DNA of 64,000 nt from Azorinus chamasolen (Eukaryota > Mollusca > Bivalvia > Cardiida > Solecurtidae). The stretch spans positions 28,143,895-28,207,894 of the forward strand of contig OY755252.1 in NCBI GenBank assembly GCA_963576725.1, given 5' to 3'. A program made the position numbers and the translations under genes. Below the pieces are notes generated by a model. It saw only the letters and a program-made list of their open reading frames with translations, did not search any database and was not told the origin of the DNA. The stretch's first letter is position 1. Each line of letters starts with the position of its first letter. Shown piece after piece: positions 37,833 to 47,824 of the stretch.

Positions 37833-38137
37833 TTGCCTTACATACCCATACTTGGAGCTCTTTTGATGACCGCTTAACCCTTCGCTTGCTATTCACGTCA
37901 ATATACCTACCTGTAAATAGTGAAGACCCATGTGAGACAGCTCCTGCAGGAGCTGTCTCATCAGGGTCTGCACTATTTACAAGTTGATTGTGCAACCAGT
38001 GCACTCCACAGCAGTCATTGCACAGCGAAATACGTGTACACAGTGAAGATATATGTAATTATACAACAGGACATGGGTAAAGAAGGAGAGACGTGTTTTA
38101 AAATTCAGCAAGCGAAGGGTTAAGACAGGTTCTACTG
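37833..38137 (+). mobile_element. TA-2 right half interrupted by TTAA-2
   Basis: TGCTACCACTTGCCTTACAT, CTTTTGATGACCGC|TTAA-2|TTAAGACAGGTTCTACTG|TA. Removing the insert restores CCGCTTAAGACAGG exactly. Confidence 0.9.
37874..38123 (+). mobile_element. TTAA-2 MITE, nested, complete
   Basis: TTAACCCTTCGCTTGCTATT to GCAAGCGAAGGGTTAA, 250 bp. Hairpin 37913-37980, A opposite A. Confidence 0.95.
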
Positions 38138-38353
38138 TAATCGATTAGCATACGTTTGTAGCAGATACGACTAATGCATAGAACTCTTGAAACACAAAAG
38201 TCTTTATAAAACAGTTTCGAATCATCCATTTTTCATGGACAGTTTTAGGAAGTTAGACGAAGGATCCTGATGTAATGGATATTGGACGCAAGTACACATG
38301 TTGCGTCAAAAAGTCATGCAAAACAAGTGTCATTGTTATAAGACTCGTATAGT

Positions 38354-38531
38354 ATAGTAAACCTGTCGAAAGCGGTCATTCATTTATTAAACACGAGTCT
38401 TAAAAAGCAGATGGTTGCTTAATGCAGGGCAAAACCACCTGTATTACTTTTGTCCTGCATTAGGCTACCACCTGCCTTATAGACCCATAATTATATCTCG
38501 TATAGATGACTGCTTAAGACAGGTTCAGCTG
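38354..38531 (+). mobile_element. TA-2 MITE, left stem deleted
   Basis: TA|TAGTAAACCTGTCGAAAGCG to GACAGGTTCAGCTG. GCAGGGCAAAACCACCTG TATTACTTTTG: most of both stems is missing. Confidence 0.87.
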
Positions 38532-38765
38532 TGTTCAGTTCTACTGTCCGCCAGGTATCCCTTGTGGTCAGCCAATATAGTAATTGTTACGTGTTGCATA
38601 ATTGATACTCAAATATCAGTGTCGATAATTTACTCATATACATTATACATAAAGGTCAATTCCCCAGGGTTGTAGTAATTACAGACGTTGGGTTGCAAGT
38701 AATAATTGGGGTATTTATATGCCTAGTCTAAGAGACACCACATGAGAGCTGATTTATGCGTTATA

Positions 38766-39021
38766 CAGTAGAATCTATAGGAGCAAATACTCTATTTATC
38801 ACAATGGTTTCAACAGGTGATTTTTACAGAGGCGTAGAAAGGCGTATTTATGGAGGAAAGGGTTAAGCGGTCATTCATTTATTGAAAACAGGAGTCTTCA
38901 AAAGCAGGTGGTTGCTTAATAGGAGCTTTCTGAATTGCATTTATCCTGCATTAAATTACCACCTGCCTTAGAGACCCATGATTAGACCTCCTTTGACGGC
39001 CGCTTAAGACAGGTTCTACTG
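38766..39021 (+). mobile_element. TA-2 MITE with half TTAA-3 inside
   Basis: TA|CAGTAGAATCT, then TTAA-3 from its apex (ATAGGAGCAAATACTC) to GGAAAGGGTTAA, then GCGGTCATTCATTTATTG to GGTTCTACTG|TA. A TTAA-3 had inserted at GTCTTAAGC; its left half plus part of the TA-2 end were then deleted up to the apex. The TA-2 hairpin is likewise cut (GCTTAAT|AGGAGCTTTC). Confidence 0.85.
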
Positions 39022-39094
39022 TATTGTGTGTCCCTGGGTATGCCGTACCCTAACCCCCATTTACTCTGACAATTCGAAAATAATAATTAGACAG

Positions 39095-39172
39095 ATAGTG
39101 CAGGCTATGATCAAATCGTTCCTGAATAATTAGTTTATCCGGAGCTGCACTATTTACTATGTCAGCCAAATC
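39095..39172. repeat. decayed TTAA-2-like core
   Basis: AGATAGTGCAGGCTATGATC / TTTATCCGGAGCTGCACTAT around GTTCCTGAATAATTAG. Confidence 0.45.
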
Positions 39173-39207
39173 TGATGTTATGATAATGGAAACAAATTTA
39201 TTTACGT

Positions 39208-39379
39208 TTAAACCTGTCTTAACCGGCCAGCAAAGAGAGGTCTAATTATGGGTCTGTAAGGCAGATTTTAGCTCCTGTAGCAGCTTTCTCCATCACTGTT
39301 GCACTGTGTACAACAGCAACCTGCTTGTTAAGACTTCTGTGCTCAAAACATTAATGGCCGTTTAAGACATGTTCAACTG
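39208..39379 (-). mobile_element. TA-2 MITE, shortened
   Basis: AAACCTGTCTTAACCGGCCA to GACATGTTCAACTG. Left arm jumps from GGCAGATTTT to AGCTCCTGTAGCAGCTTTC at the tip. Confidence 0.78.
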
Positions 39380-39408
39380 GATTCAGCTTTACCGATAAGT
39401 AGTATCCC

Positions 39409-39637
39409 TTAACCTATTACCTCATAGGCTATTTTTAGATACAACCTCTTTGAATTAATCTACCGAAAAGGAGCAATAATTAGAGAACAGGAAAAGATTA
39501 GAATTTTGTAGTTTGGAACCATTGTGGGAAATAGAGCATTTGCTCCTAAATGAGCAAATGTTCTATTTATCACAATGGTTTAACAAAGTGACTTTTACAG
39601 AGTCGTCAAAAGTCGTCAATATGAGGGAACTGGTTAA
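39409..39637 (-). mobile_element. TTAA-3 MITE, complete
   Basis: TTAACCTATTACCTCATAGG to TATGAGGGAACTGGTTAA, 229 bp; apex TTTGCTCCTAAATGAGCAAA. Confidence 0.93.
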
Positions 39638-39639
39638 AC

Positions 39640-40080
39640 TTAGAGTAACTATAGGGCACAGACTGTCAATCATTTCATAGGTAGACGTTTCAAATTGATT
39701 TCTTGGAGGCAAGTTTTTGCCCTCACTATTCCTGCATTGCGTTCTTCCTGTAGCAGAAATCCGTCTTTTGACTAAAAGAGACATTATGAAACTTGGAACA
39801 CCTTCTCACCCTTACTGTCTACGAGTAAATCGTTTCAAGGGACACGTTCATCGCTTATGTTTCCGAAAATATTATCTTCTGTCAAATATAACGCCTTTGT
39901 AATGTCATAGTTAAACAACAAACCGTAGACATTAAGTTACTCTGAACCATCTGCAACTTCCTTTTAAGAGAATATCAATGGGATTTGCCAGTTTCCAGCC
40001 AGATGGTTTTCTATATCTCTTTTTCTAAATCACCTTTAATTACTACTTACATTTCACCTTCTAATCTCAACATGGCTTGC
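39640..40080. other. unassigned spacer
   Basis: Two overlapping 60-70 aa frames on opposite strands only; no codon pattern or family. Confidence 0.5.
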
Positions 40081-40084
40081 AGTC

Positions 40085-40275
40085 TCAAACAGATTGGTTC
40101 TCAGCGTCTCATCAGGATCCAAGCTGTTTGACACTTAGCCAATAGTTTCTGAACTTTAAAGGACTCTCCGAGAAACAGAGCTGTCCATTGTAGATTTTAG
40201 TGGCAAACGGGATAGGCCATAATCTGACTACTCCCACAGAAGATTCGATATGGATCTACGCTGTTTGCAAGATAA
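40085..40275. mobile_element. TTAA-8 right half and hairpin relic
   Basis: TCTCATCAGGATCCAAGCTG, TTTGACACTTAGCCAATAGT; then 40203-40272, CAAACGGGATAGGCCATAAT / GATATGGATCTACGCTGTTT. Confidence 0.55.
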
Positions 40276-40361
40276 TCTTCATGAAATCTGTACATATATT
40301 ATAGACAAAAGGTTCATACATATTCATGCATAATACAGTGTTCAAAAGAAAATCAACAGCC

Positions 40362-40415
40362 TATTATTATTATATTATTATTATTATTACTATTATTATT
40401 ATTATTATTATTATT
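40362..40415. repeat. TTA microsatellite
   Basis: About 18 TTA/ATT trinucleotides with two interruptions. Confidence 0.95.
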
Positions 40416-40721
40416 CCATCCGATTTTAAATAATTCATCCCGCGCTTCGTGGGTATTATTCTAGTTTATATATGAATTATGACATCTCAGATGTGCCAAT
40501 ATGACAAAACGCCAGACAGTCCTGACAAATAAGTAATGTAAAATTTACGCAATTCTTCTGTGTTTCCCTTCTCCGTTCACCAGACCATTGATTGATTCCG
40601 ACAACAAGTGGTATATATCTCATAGATATATTGTATTCCTTTAATCAAGAATCATCACATACTATTTGCATCGTCTGCAATCATTTCAACTGTATTCATC
40701 TATTTGTAAAACCAGTTTTAT

Positions 40722-41402
40722 ATGCAATACTGTCCATTGCCCGCGCAACGTGCTTTACTGTCAGACCCAATGATACTGTCCATTGCCGGAGCAATGTGCT
40801 TTACTGTCAGACCCAATGATACAGTCAATTAAGCGGGCAATGTGCTTTACTGTCAGACCCAATGATACTGTCCATTGCCGGAGCAATGTGCTTTACTGTC
40901 AGACCCAATGATACTGTCAATTAAGCGAGCAATGTGCTTTACTGTCAGACCCAATGATACTGTCCATTGTCCGGGCAATGTGCTTTACTGTCAGACCCAA
41001 TGCTACTGTCCATTGCCCGGGCAATGTGCTTTACTGTCTGGCCCAATGATAATGTCCGTTGCCCGAGCAATGTGCTTTACTGCAGGCCCAATGATACTGT
41101 TCATTGCCCGAGCAATGTGCTTTACCGTCAGGTCCAATGATACTGTCCATTGTCCGAACAATTTGCTTTACCGTCAGGCCTAATGATACTGTCCATTGAG
41201 TGAGCAATGTGCTTTACCGTCAGGCTCAATGATACTGTCCATTGCCGGAGCAATGTGCTTTACTGTCAGACCCAATGATACTGTCCATTGCCGGAGCAAT
41301 GTGCTTTACTGTCAGGCCCAATAATACTGTCCATTGCCCGGGCAATGTGCTTTACTGTCAGATCCAATGATACTGTCCATTGCCCGAACAATGTGCTTTA
41401 CC
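40722..41402. repeat. 46-bp satellite, about 15 copies
   Basis: Unit of 46 bp (AATGAT period marks at 40769, 40815, 40861, 40907) containing GTGCTTTACTGTCAGACCC and ATACTGTCC. Each unit centres on the palindrome CATTGCCCGGGCAATG or a variant (CCGGAGC, TAAGCGAGC). No protospacer-like variable parts. The 102-aa frame is repeat translation. Confidence 0.95.
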
Positions 41403-41589
41403 TTTATGCAAATGCTTTTTTTGTTCAATGCTAATTTTCAATGGCATTATTGTACGATTGATGACGATATTTATCGGTGAATATATATGCTTAATCCATT
41501 TTAACGTTCGATTATGAGTGGCAGAGTCACAAGCCAATCACTATGCTTACTCAGGAAATGTAAAAAAAACATTCAAAAGTCGATGTGAC

Positions 41590-41960
41590 CTTTTCCTTCA
41601 TGCCCCAGTCACAACTGCCACAGCGGCAGTGTAGTCTAAATTCTACGGCAAATAACATTTCTACGGAGGCTGCAGAATTCCTACGGCCATACACTGCAGT
41701 GGTCACATGTGCTACGGCCGCCATGCGGCGTATATTTGGCTTACGGCTGCCGCACAACATTTGAAATGATGATCCACCGTCACATACGGCGCCCGTGCGG
41801 CGTCCCTACGACCGCCGTATTGATTTCAAAGTTTCACGACAGCGGCAAGGAAGCCACACGGTGTCCACACGACGATTGCACGGACGCTGTACGTTGCCAT
41901 TGCAGTCAGTCTGGCGCATAGTTTCTACGATCGCCCACAGACATATCTCGATTTCAGCGA
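41590..41960. other. GC-rich stretch with CTACGGC/GCCGTA motifs
   Basis: Dense CTACGG, GCGGCGT and CCGCCGTA words, with several short inverted pairs (GCCGCCATGCGGC, GGCGCCCGTGCGGCG). It stands out from the AT-rich surroundings. Likely an unknown element interior; frames of 69-84 aa overlap on both strands without support. Confidence 0.45.
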
Positions 41961-42119
41961 TCTACAGCAACCGTAGAGCAAATATGACTAGAGTTTTACG
42001 GACCTGTGTCATGTGTTCATGTTATTGCGAACTTGTTTGCTTATAGTCACTCTCTTATCCAACTATGCATGGACAAGTAATGCCCTAGACACCAACAACC
42101 GCCATCATTTTTCTTATAT

Positions 42120-42830
42120 AGTGAAAATGAAATTCAGAGTGCACTGTGCTCTTGACATTTATGCTATAGACATGGGTGTTCCCCGCTATATATGTGCATG
42201 GTGTGGCCAATACAAAATTCGACGGACAGACGGACGGAATGCTAGATGGAAGAGCGGACAGAATTGAGCAATCATATGGTCCCCAAAGCATCAGTGATAT
42301 GTTTTCATTGAGACCAATCATTTGTTTGTCAAACAGATATCAAGATATTAATGTTAAAGGATTTTGATCATTGTGTTAATGTCAATGTTTGACCTTGACC
42401 TTAGATAATTCTACCAATAACACCACATACATTGAGAACAATTCTCTTGCGAAACATGAAATATGAGTGTCAAAGGATTTTTAAAATACCGAGTGCGAAA
42501 AAATATGACATTTTATCCCCTGTGGCATTTACATTTGATCCAATGACCCTAACGTCTACATGTGCCATCTACTCTGTATGTTTTGCCATCCCTTGAACTA
42601 TGACGGCTGTTTCAAGCAGAGCAAGAACATTATGCTCCCAATGTGTGTAAGTTTCGAATGACCACTATTTTACTTATGTCTTTCTGACTTGTGAAGCATA
42701 TGTTTCTACTTTTAGTGAGTGGGTGTTAAAGGTACAAAACCTATTTTCACAGTGGGCATATTCGTATGTATTTGTCACACATGTGACAAATTCATATGTG
42801 TTCCAATTACGATTCAACAGAACATACTAT
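42120..42830. other. unassigned, possible old retroposon
   Basis: Contains GACGGACAGACGGACGG, TTTGACCTTGACCTTAG and TGGTCCCCAAAGCATCAGTG, word types I associate with molluscan dispersed repeats. No termini, tail or frame found, so this is an impression. Confidence 0.3.
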
Positions 42831-42889
42831 GATCTGATGGCTGGTCCGGGTCCAGCCTGTTTTGTAAATGCGTTGAATGGCGTATTTAA
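42830..42889. mobile_element. TTAA-1 right-end fragment
   Basis: GATCTGATGGCTGGTCCGGG, TCCAGCCTGTTTTGTAAATG, CGTTGAATGGCGTATTTAA; ends at the TTAA starting the next element. Confidence 0.6.
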
Positions 42890-43114
42890 CCCATTCCCTC
42901 ATTTTGATGACTTTTTAGGACACTGTAAAAGTCACTTTGTGAAACCATTGTGATAAATAGAGCATTTGCTCCTATAGGAGCAAATGCTCTATTTATCACA
43001 ATGGTTTCAAACTACAAAATTCTAAAAGTGTCCTTTTCTCTAGTTAATGCCTCTTTTCGGTAGATCTTTTCAAAGAGGTTGTATCTAAAAATAGCCTATG
43101 AGGTAATGGGTTAC
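42886..43114 (+). mobile_element. TTAA-3 MITE, complete
   Basis: TTAACCCATTCCCTCATTTT to GAGGTAATGGGTTAC, 229 bp; perfect TTTGCTCCTATAGGAGCAAA tip. Confidence 0.93.
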
Positions 43115-43121
43115 TGGAGAA

Positions 43122-43470
43122 AAGGTCTGAGGCAAGTGACAGAAGAATGCAGTAGGAAAATCATGTAGAAAATTCCTCTTGGAGTTTCAACATGGCTTTC
43201 AATCAGAATTAACCCTTTCACCGACAAAACAGCGTCTGACCAGGGACTTCACTTTTTGTCTCGTTCTCTATTTCTATATCCGTGCTTTTTTCCTTTGTAA
43301 TTTGCATTTATTTATCTCATTTCCTTATAGTACCAAATTATTTAACAGAAATTGGATTGCAGACGGCAATTAGAAATTTGGCGCCGAAAGAATTAAGCAG
43401 TTACTGCCTACCTAAACAGTTCCAATTCTTCTGTACATAAAGTTCGAACTAGCGAGGTCTTACCATATAC
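43122..43470. mobile_element. TA-5 MITE interrupted by TTAA-4
   Basis: GGCAAGTGACAGAAGAATGC, AAAATTCCTCTTGGAGTTTC, CAATCAGAA|TTAA-4|TTAAGCAGTTACTGCC, then AAGTTCGAACTAGCGAGGTC. Target matches GCATTAAGC of intact copies. Confidence 0.7.
43209..43396 (+). mobile_element. TTAA-4 MITE, left stem deleted
   Basis: TTAACCCTTTCACCGACAAA jumps to ACAGCGTCTGACCAGGGACT, then the long arm to CGCCGAAAGAATTAA. Deletion runs from the short arm past the apex. Confidence 0.88.
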
Positions 43471-43534
43471 ATGCATTTTCAAGACGGACTACGCCATTAT
43501 GTAAGAAGTGCAGATGGCCGTAAACTCACATTGT

Positions 43535-43813
43535 ACCCCATGGATATCCATATACTATATAAAATGACTGAATGAATATTAAATTATTAATTAGCTGATT
43601 TTATTATAATTGCATTATCATCCAGTATGTACATGTACAAGTAACAAATTGACCATGGCATATCCTGTAGAGTTCCATCTGTTTTATTTCAAAAGCAAAC
43701 AGAGAATAATCTAATCAAAGGGCTCCTACATGTACATGTACACGCACCGCATGAACGGGGTCTTCTCTGATTTCAAATGCATTAAACGGCATGGCTATGA
43801 GGAGAAAGGTTAA
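43535..43813 (-). mobile_element. TTAA-1 MITE, diverged
   Basis: AATTATTAATTAGCTGATTT arm, ACCATGGCATATCCTGTAGA, hairpin about 43694-43775 whose apex gained ACATGTACATGTAC; ends GAGGAGAAAGGTTAA. Confidence 0.75.
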
Positions 43814-43986
43814 TCATTTGCTCCAACGATCCCATATACGTGGCGTTGGCAAATAGTGTAGACTCTGATCAGACGCCGCATAATGCGGCGTATGATCAGA
43901 GTCTGCACTGTTTGCTGATAAGAAATTCAATATAAAACAAAAATGAAAATTCAGACCAGACATCCCTTAGATAAAAGATAGACTAT

Positions 43987-45174
43987 TCTCGCTTCTCAGT
44001 CGTGCTAGATAAGCTGAGTTACTAAAAATAGCAGTACTAGAAATCCTTATCTGGAACACCCCGTGATTAGTGTATTCATACGCGCGATTGGGTAAAATCA
44101 ATACAAGGGAAGGACTTCTTACAGAATTATACCAACATTTCTATAGGCAACAACCTTATGAATTGAAATTAATATAAGTAATTAGCACGAATATGAAATT
44201 CTTTTTATCATATAAACACTTTAAAAGCCTATTTAATTAACCGAAGACGTTGTTTTGTAGTCACTCAGTCATTTATATTTACGCCAAAACGTAACGTTTG
44301 TGGTTGTCATAACAAATGACGTCATTAGAGGGTTAATACACGTTTTTTCGGGCAATAACATCTGCAGTGTCCCGAGGGACTGTTGTTGGCCCGAGCCCGA
44401 AGGGCGAGGGCAACAACATTCCCGAGGGACACTGCAGATGTTATTGCCCGAAAACAAACGTGTATTAACGCTATTCTTGCATAAAACCAATTTTCCGCTC
44501 TCCTGCATCAATTTAATTCCTCAAAATACAAGCAAAACAACGGCAGAAAAACTATACACTTCTTTGACACTTCGTCGATTTATGCTGTTTCCGGGCCACT
44601 GTTTTCTTTTCGACGTCAATTCATGATTGTATTAAATACCGTTTACACGGAATTTCATTCAATATGTCTATCACTAAAAACAGTTAATTGTCTGTGCTCC
44701 TGGAAATACTCACACCCCGGTGTTCACCTAGCTTAGGCCAAAACGCTGTAGCATTCGCGTCCATTGTTTACCTTAGGCCCGTAATAAGTATAATTACAAC
44801 CGGTCAACAACAACGCGTGAGCACGAGAATCACCTTGTTAATACATGGTCTAGCGGGACTACAACAGCACGTTTTATGCAAGAATTTGGTGTCACGCCTA
44901 AAGTTATGCTGCGGTCTGTTGCTATTACATATGGAAGTCGTATTACGCAATGTAAAGTAGTACTTAAAAAAATTCGTTAATTTTCTTGGTTTTAGGGCGT
45001 ATTTCAGCGAGAAAAATAATCAAGCATGGGATTAGTTAAAGCCGGGGGGTTCTATACCCTCGGTTGGTCTGTTCCTATCGGAAACTCGCTAAAGCTCGTT
45101 TCCGACTGGAACAGACCAACCTCGGGTATAGAAACCCCCGTCTTTAACAAAACCCATGCTTGATTCTATTAATC
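43987..45174. mobile_element. element Z2 (about 1.19 kb)
   Basis: Same ends and order as Z1: TTCTCGCTTCTCAGTCGTGC ... CCCATGCTTGATTCTATTAA. Carries about 560 bp absent from Z1 (44327-44887), flanked by ATT microhomology. CTATT occurs on both sides of the insertion, but Z1 does not show the same, so a target duplication is unproven. Terminal hairpin about 45019-45160. Confidence 0.85.
44334..44469. repeat. long hairpin inside Z2
   Basis: TTAATACACGTTTTTTCGGG, CAATAACATCTGCAGTGTCC, CGAGGGACTGTTGTTGGCCC, and the complement ending GCCCGAAAACAAACGTGTAT TAA. Arms about 60 bp, loop GAGCCCGAAGGGC. Two antiparallel frames (80 and 108 aa) are a consequence. Confidence 0.92.
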
Positions 45175-45284
45175 CAATATATAAACATGGAAGAATCCAC
45201 TGGGAGCTAATAGGTTAACATTTATCAATTTAGCAAAAGTCTTGCTCAACACTTTCCTCTAAATTCTTTGAATACAAATGCATA

Positions 45285-45350
45285 ATTAGAGTATCCAAAC
45301 GAATTCGATTCGGATGAGGCACCGAGTAAGTCCGACCTCTCGTATTGATT
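45285..45350. mobile_element. TTAA-8 core fragment
   Basis: ATTCGATTCGGATGAGGCAC CGAGTAAGTCCGACCTCTCG, close to the core at 21.24 kb. Confidence 0.5.
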
Positions 45351-45372
45351 CACTACAGTGCTACAATGTTCC

Positions 45373-45556
45373 CGAGTGCTAAACTGTACTTACACTTATT
45401 GCTATGTCGAATGCTAAAAGCTAATGTCATTTATTGCTATGTCGTGTGCCAAAGATTATTCCTATGTCGAGTCTTAAAAGGTAATGCCACTTATTCCTAT
45501 GTCAACTGCTAAAATGTACTGTCACGTATTGCTTTATCGAGTGCTAAAAGGTACAA
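45373..45556. repeat. minisatellite, about 35 bp x 5
   Basis: Units marked by GAGTGCTAAAAGGTA and TTATTGCTATGTCGA at about 45376, 45411, 45446, 45473, 45506 and 45541; one unit is shortened. Confidence 0.82.
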
Positions 45557-45817
45557 GGTAAAAATAGAACATCAGACGTTCTAAATTGATGAGCTGTTCA
45601 ATTCGACGAAGACCGTCACTTGCATCTCTCAAATGCCTCTTATGTGAACAAAATCAATCATTAATATTAAGGCCCTGTGGAATGTTAACGAATTGCTACG
45701 TCAGTGCAGAAATGTTTGCTGACTACGATAAAAGAGTTACCTGGTACATGTATTTACACACAGTGAAGGACCCAGGACAAATATCTTACAATAACCCTCG
45801 ATCAGTGGCTGTACTAC

Positions 45818-46004
45818 TGTAAGAACTCGATACTACGAAATTTTAGTAATGAAGAATGTTTATGTCTTACAGGCAGGTGACTGCTTAATGCAGGGTGGAA
45901 GTCATGCAGCTTTCTGCACGACCTTCACCATGCATTAAACTGCCACGTGTGTTAAAGGTCAATACTGATACGTATTTGTGAGATCGAATAACAGAGTTTT
46001 CAAT
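45818..46004. mobile_element. TA-5 MITE, tip deleted
   Basis: TGTAAGAACTCGATACTACG to CGAATAACAGAGTTTTCAAT. Arms CAGGTGACTGCTTAATGCAG / GCATTAAACTGCCACGTG (T opposite T); CATGCA is joined to GCTTTCTGC. Confidence 0.8.
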
Positions 46005-46066
46005 GTATCGGTTTTATAAAATCGTTTGGGCAACTGTTACTCGTTCAACTACGTGGACAATTATTT

Positions 46067-46200
46067 TATCCTGTTTCCTCATATAGACGCCTTTTGTCAC
46101 ATTTGGAGACAGAGTAGACCCAGATCGAACTGCTTATGTATGTGTCGTTTGACCAGGGTCTGCTCGGTTTGCTTTAGACATTACATAGGCCTGATTCTAC
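46067..46200 (+). mobile_element. TTAA-1 MITE, partial
   Basis: TTTCCTCATATAGACGCCTT, hairpin GAGACAGAGTAGACCCAGAT / GACCAGGGTCTGCTCGGTTT, A opposite A; apex decayed. Confidence 0.72.
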
Positions 46201-46362
46201 TGACCCTGGCATGCCAAAAGTTCCCTTGTAGATTTACCATAATAAAGAAATAATTTTATTATTAAATTGAATTATTGTATAAAATAATAATTGATTAAAG
46301 CGTTGAACAAAGAAGAAACGGTCTACTTTGAATACATTTACGAGATTTACGATAACCAAATG

Positions 46363-47146
46363 CAAACCATAACCCTTTACTTGATAGAGAAGCAAACTAT
46401 AACATTTAGCTTGACAGTGACGTAATCCATAACTCTGTACTTGATAGAGACGTATTCTCTAACAATTTACAATGATAGAGACGTAATCCATAACTATTCA
46501 CTTAGTAGAGATGTAACCTATAACTCTGTACTTGATAGAGACGCAAACTATAACATTGTACTTGATAGAGACGCATTCCATAACCTTGTACTTGATAGAG
46601 ACGCAATCCATAACTCTGTACTTGATAGAGATGCCTACTATAACTCTTTAATTGATAGGGATGCAATCCATAACTCTGTAATTGATAGGGACGCAATCCA
46701 TAACTCTGTACTTGATAGATACGCCAACTATAACCCTGTACTTGATAGGGACGCAATCCATAACTCTGTACTTGATAGAGACGCCAACTACAGCACTGTA
46801 CTTGATAGAGACGCAATCTATAACTCTGTACTTGATAGATACGCACACTATAACATTGTACATGATAGAGACGCAATCCATAACTCGGTACTTGATTGAG
46901 ACGCCAACTATAACACTGTACTCAATAGAGACGCAATCCATAACCTTTACTTGATAAAGAAACTATCCATAGCCTCTTATTTGATAGAACGCAAACTATA
47001 ACAGTGTGCTTGATAGAGACGTAATCTACTTCCTTTTACTTCATGAACGCGCTGACCACAAACTTTTACTTGATAGGCACGCAAACCACAAGCTTTTACT
47101 TGATAGGCACGCAAACCACAAGCTTTTACTTGATATAGACATACTC
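46363..47146. repeat. 30-bp minisatellite, about 26 copies
   Basis: Unit of 30 bp, TTGATAGAGACGCAATCCAT AACTCTGTAC, with variants grouped at both ends (GGCACGCAAACCACAAGC at 47070-47130). As 30 is a multiple of 3 and the unit lacks stops in several frames, it yields frames of 152, 124, 97 and 90 aa on both strands (VLDRDAIHNS on the plus strand). No start context, domain or codon bias supports translation. Confidence 0.96.
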
Positions 47147-47334
47147 TATTACCATTTCCTCATTTTGACGTGTATTGGCGCCTCTGTAAACGTCACGTTT
47201 TAAACCAGTGTGATAAATAGAGCATTTGCTGCATAGGACAATTCTAAAGTTTTCATTTTCTCTAGTAAATGCACATTTTCATAGATTCAATCGGAGAGGT
47301 TGGGTCTTAAAATAGCCTATGAGGAAATGGGTTT
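47147..47334 (+). mobile_element. TTAA-3 MITE inside the minisatellite, hairpin collapsed
   Basis: ACCATTTCCTCATTTTGACG to TATGAGGAAATGGGTTTA. Left stem GATAAATAGAGCATTTGCTG then ATAGGACAATTCTAAAGTTT: the right stem is missing. TTAA boundaries have mutated. Confidence 0.85.
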
Positions 47335-47374
47335 ATAGAGACGCAGCCCATAACCCTTTACTTGATATGGACGC
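47335..47374. repeat. minisatellite, resumed
   Basis: ATAGAGACGCAGCCCATAAC CCTTTACTTGATATGGACGC: 30-bp units continue beyond the TTAA-3 copy. Confidence 0.9.
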
Positions 47375-47580
47375 GTGTCGTGCATTTGCAAACAGATCGG
47401 CATCTGCTCTGTTTGCTGATTACTTAAAATAGATCTGATTTTGAAATTTCCGCCATGGTCAAATTGCCCAGAGATTAATATGCCAAAAAGCTACTTCTTA
47501 TAAATACTTATATTGGCAATAGTTCTTATCTTATAAATACTTTTATTGGCATTAATTCTTACATGAATATTAATGAGGTA
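47375..47580 (+). mobile_element. TTAA-1 MITE, tip deleted
   Basis: GTCGTGCATTTGCAAACAGA, collapsed core TCGGCATCTGCTCTGTTTGC, long arm AATAGATCTGATTTTGAAAT; a direct duplication of about 36 bp (TTCTTATAAATACTTATATT) at 47494-47560. Confidence 0.72.
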
Positions 47581-47644
47581 CATGTAGTCTGTTAAAATTG
47601 TGATATTTGGAAAATCCCACTGGATATCTTTATAAAACGACTTA

Positions 47645-47820
47645 CAGTAAATACACACTCGATACTTCGAAAATTTTATTCAGTAATGAGGAAATGATAC
47701 CTTAATAGGCAGGTGACTGGTTAATGAAGGGTGAAATTCTTTCAGAGAGCTCCTATGGGAGCTTTTTTGGCATGAAAGTATCGTTGCATTAAGCTGTCAC
47801 CTGTCTTAAAGACCGATATT
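47645..47820. mobile_element. TA-5 MITE, right end missing
   Basis: CAGTAAATACACACTCGATA start, GGCAGGTGACTGGTTAATGA / GCATTAAGCTGTCACCTGTC (T opposite T), tip GAGCTCCTATGGGAGCT; runs straight into TA-1. Confidence 0.8.
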
Positions 47821-47824
47821 GACA

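Larger units (their letters stand above)
43810..45218 (+). mobile_element. TTAA-7 MITE split by Z2
   Basis: TTAATCATTTGCTCCAACGA, hairpin 43850-43914, ATCCCTTAGATAAAAGATAG, then Z2, then CCAATATATAAACATGGAAG to TAATAGGTTAA. Shares its first TTAA with TTAA-1. Without Z2 it matches 33132-33360. Confidence 0.9.

Noticed and set aside
40722..41402. CRISPR array
   Set aside because: The 46-bp units are contiguous with no unique spacers, no leader and no cas genes, in a eukaryotic context.
41551..42321. Overlapping 69-84 aa frames in the GC-rich stretch as exons
   Set aside because: Frames overlap on both strands and all three phases, as expected from few stop codons in GC-rich DNA; no splice or domain evidence.
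44269..44626. 80- and 108-aa antiparallel frames as genes
   Set aside because: They mirror each other across the Z2 hairpin; palindromy creates both.
46441..46899. 152-aa open frame with VLDRDAIHNS repeats as a repeat protein
   Set aside because: It is the 30-bp minisatellite read in frame; the opposite strand and a second frame are also open, and no domain, flanking exon or start context is seen.
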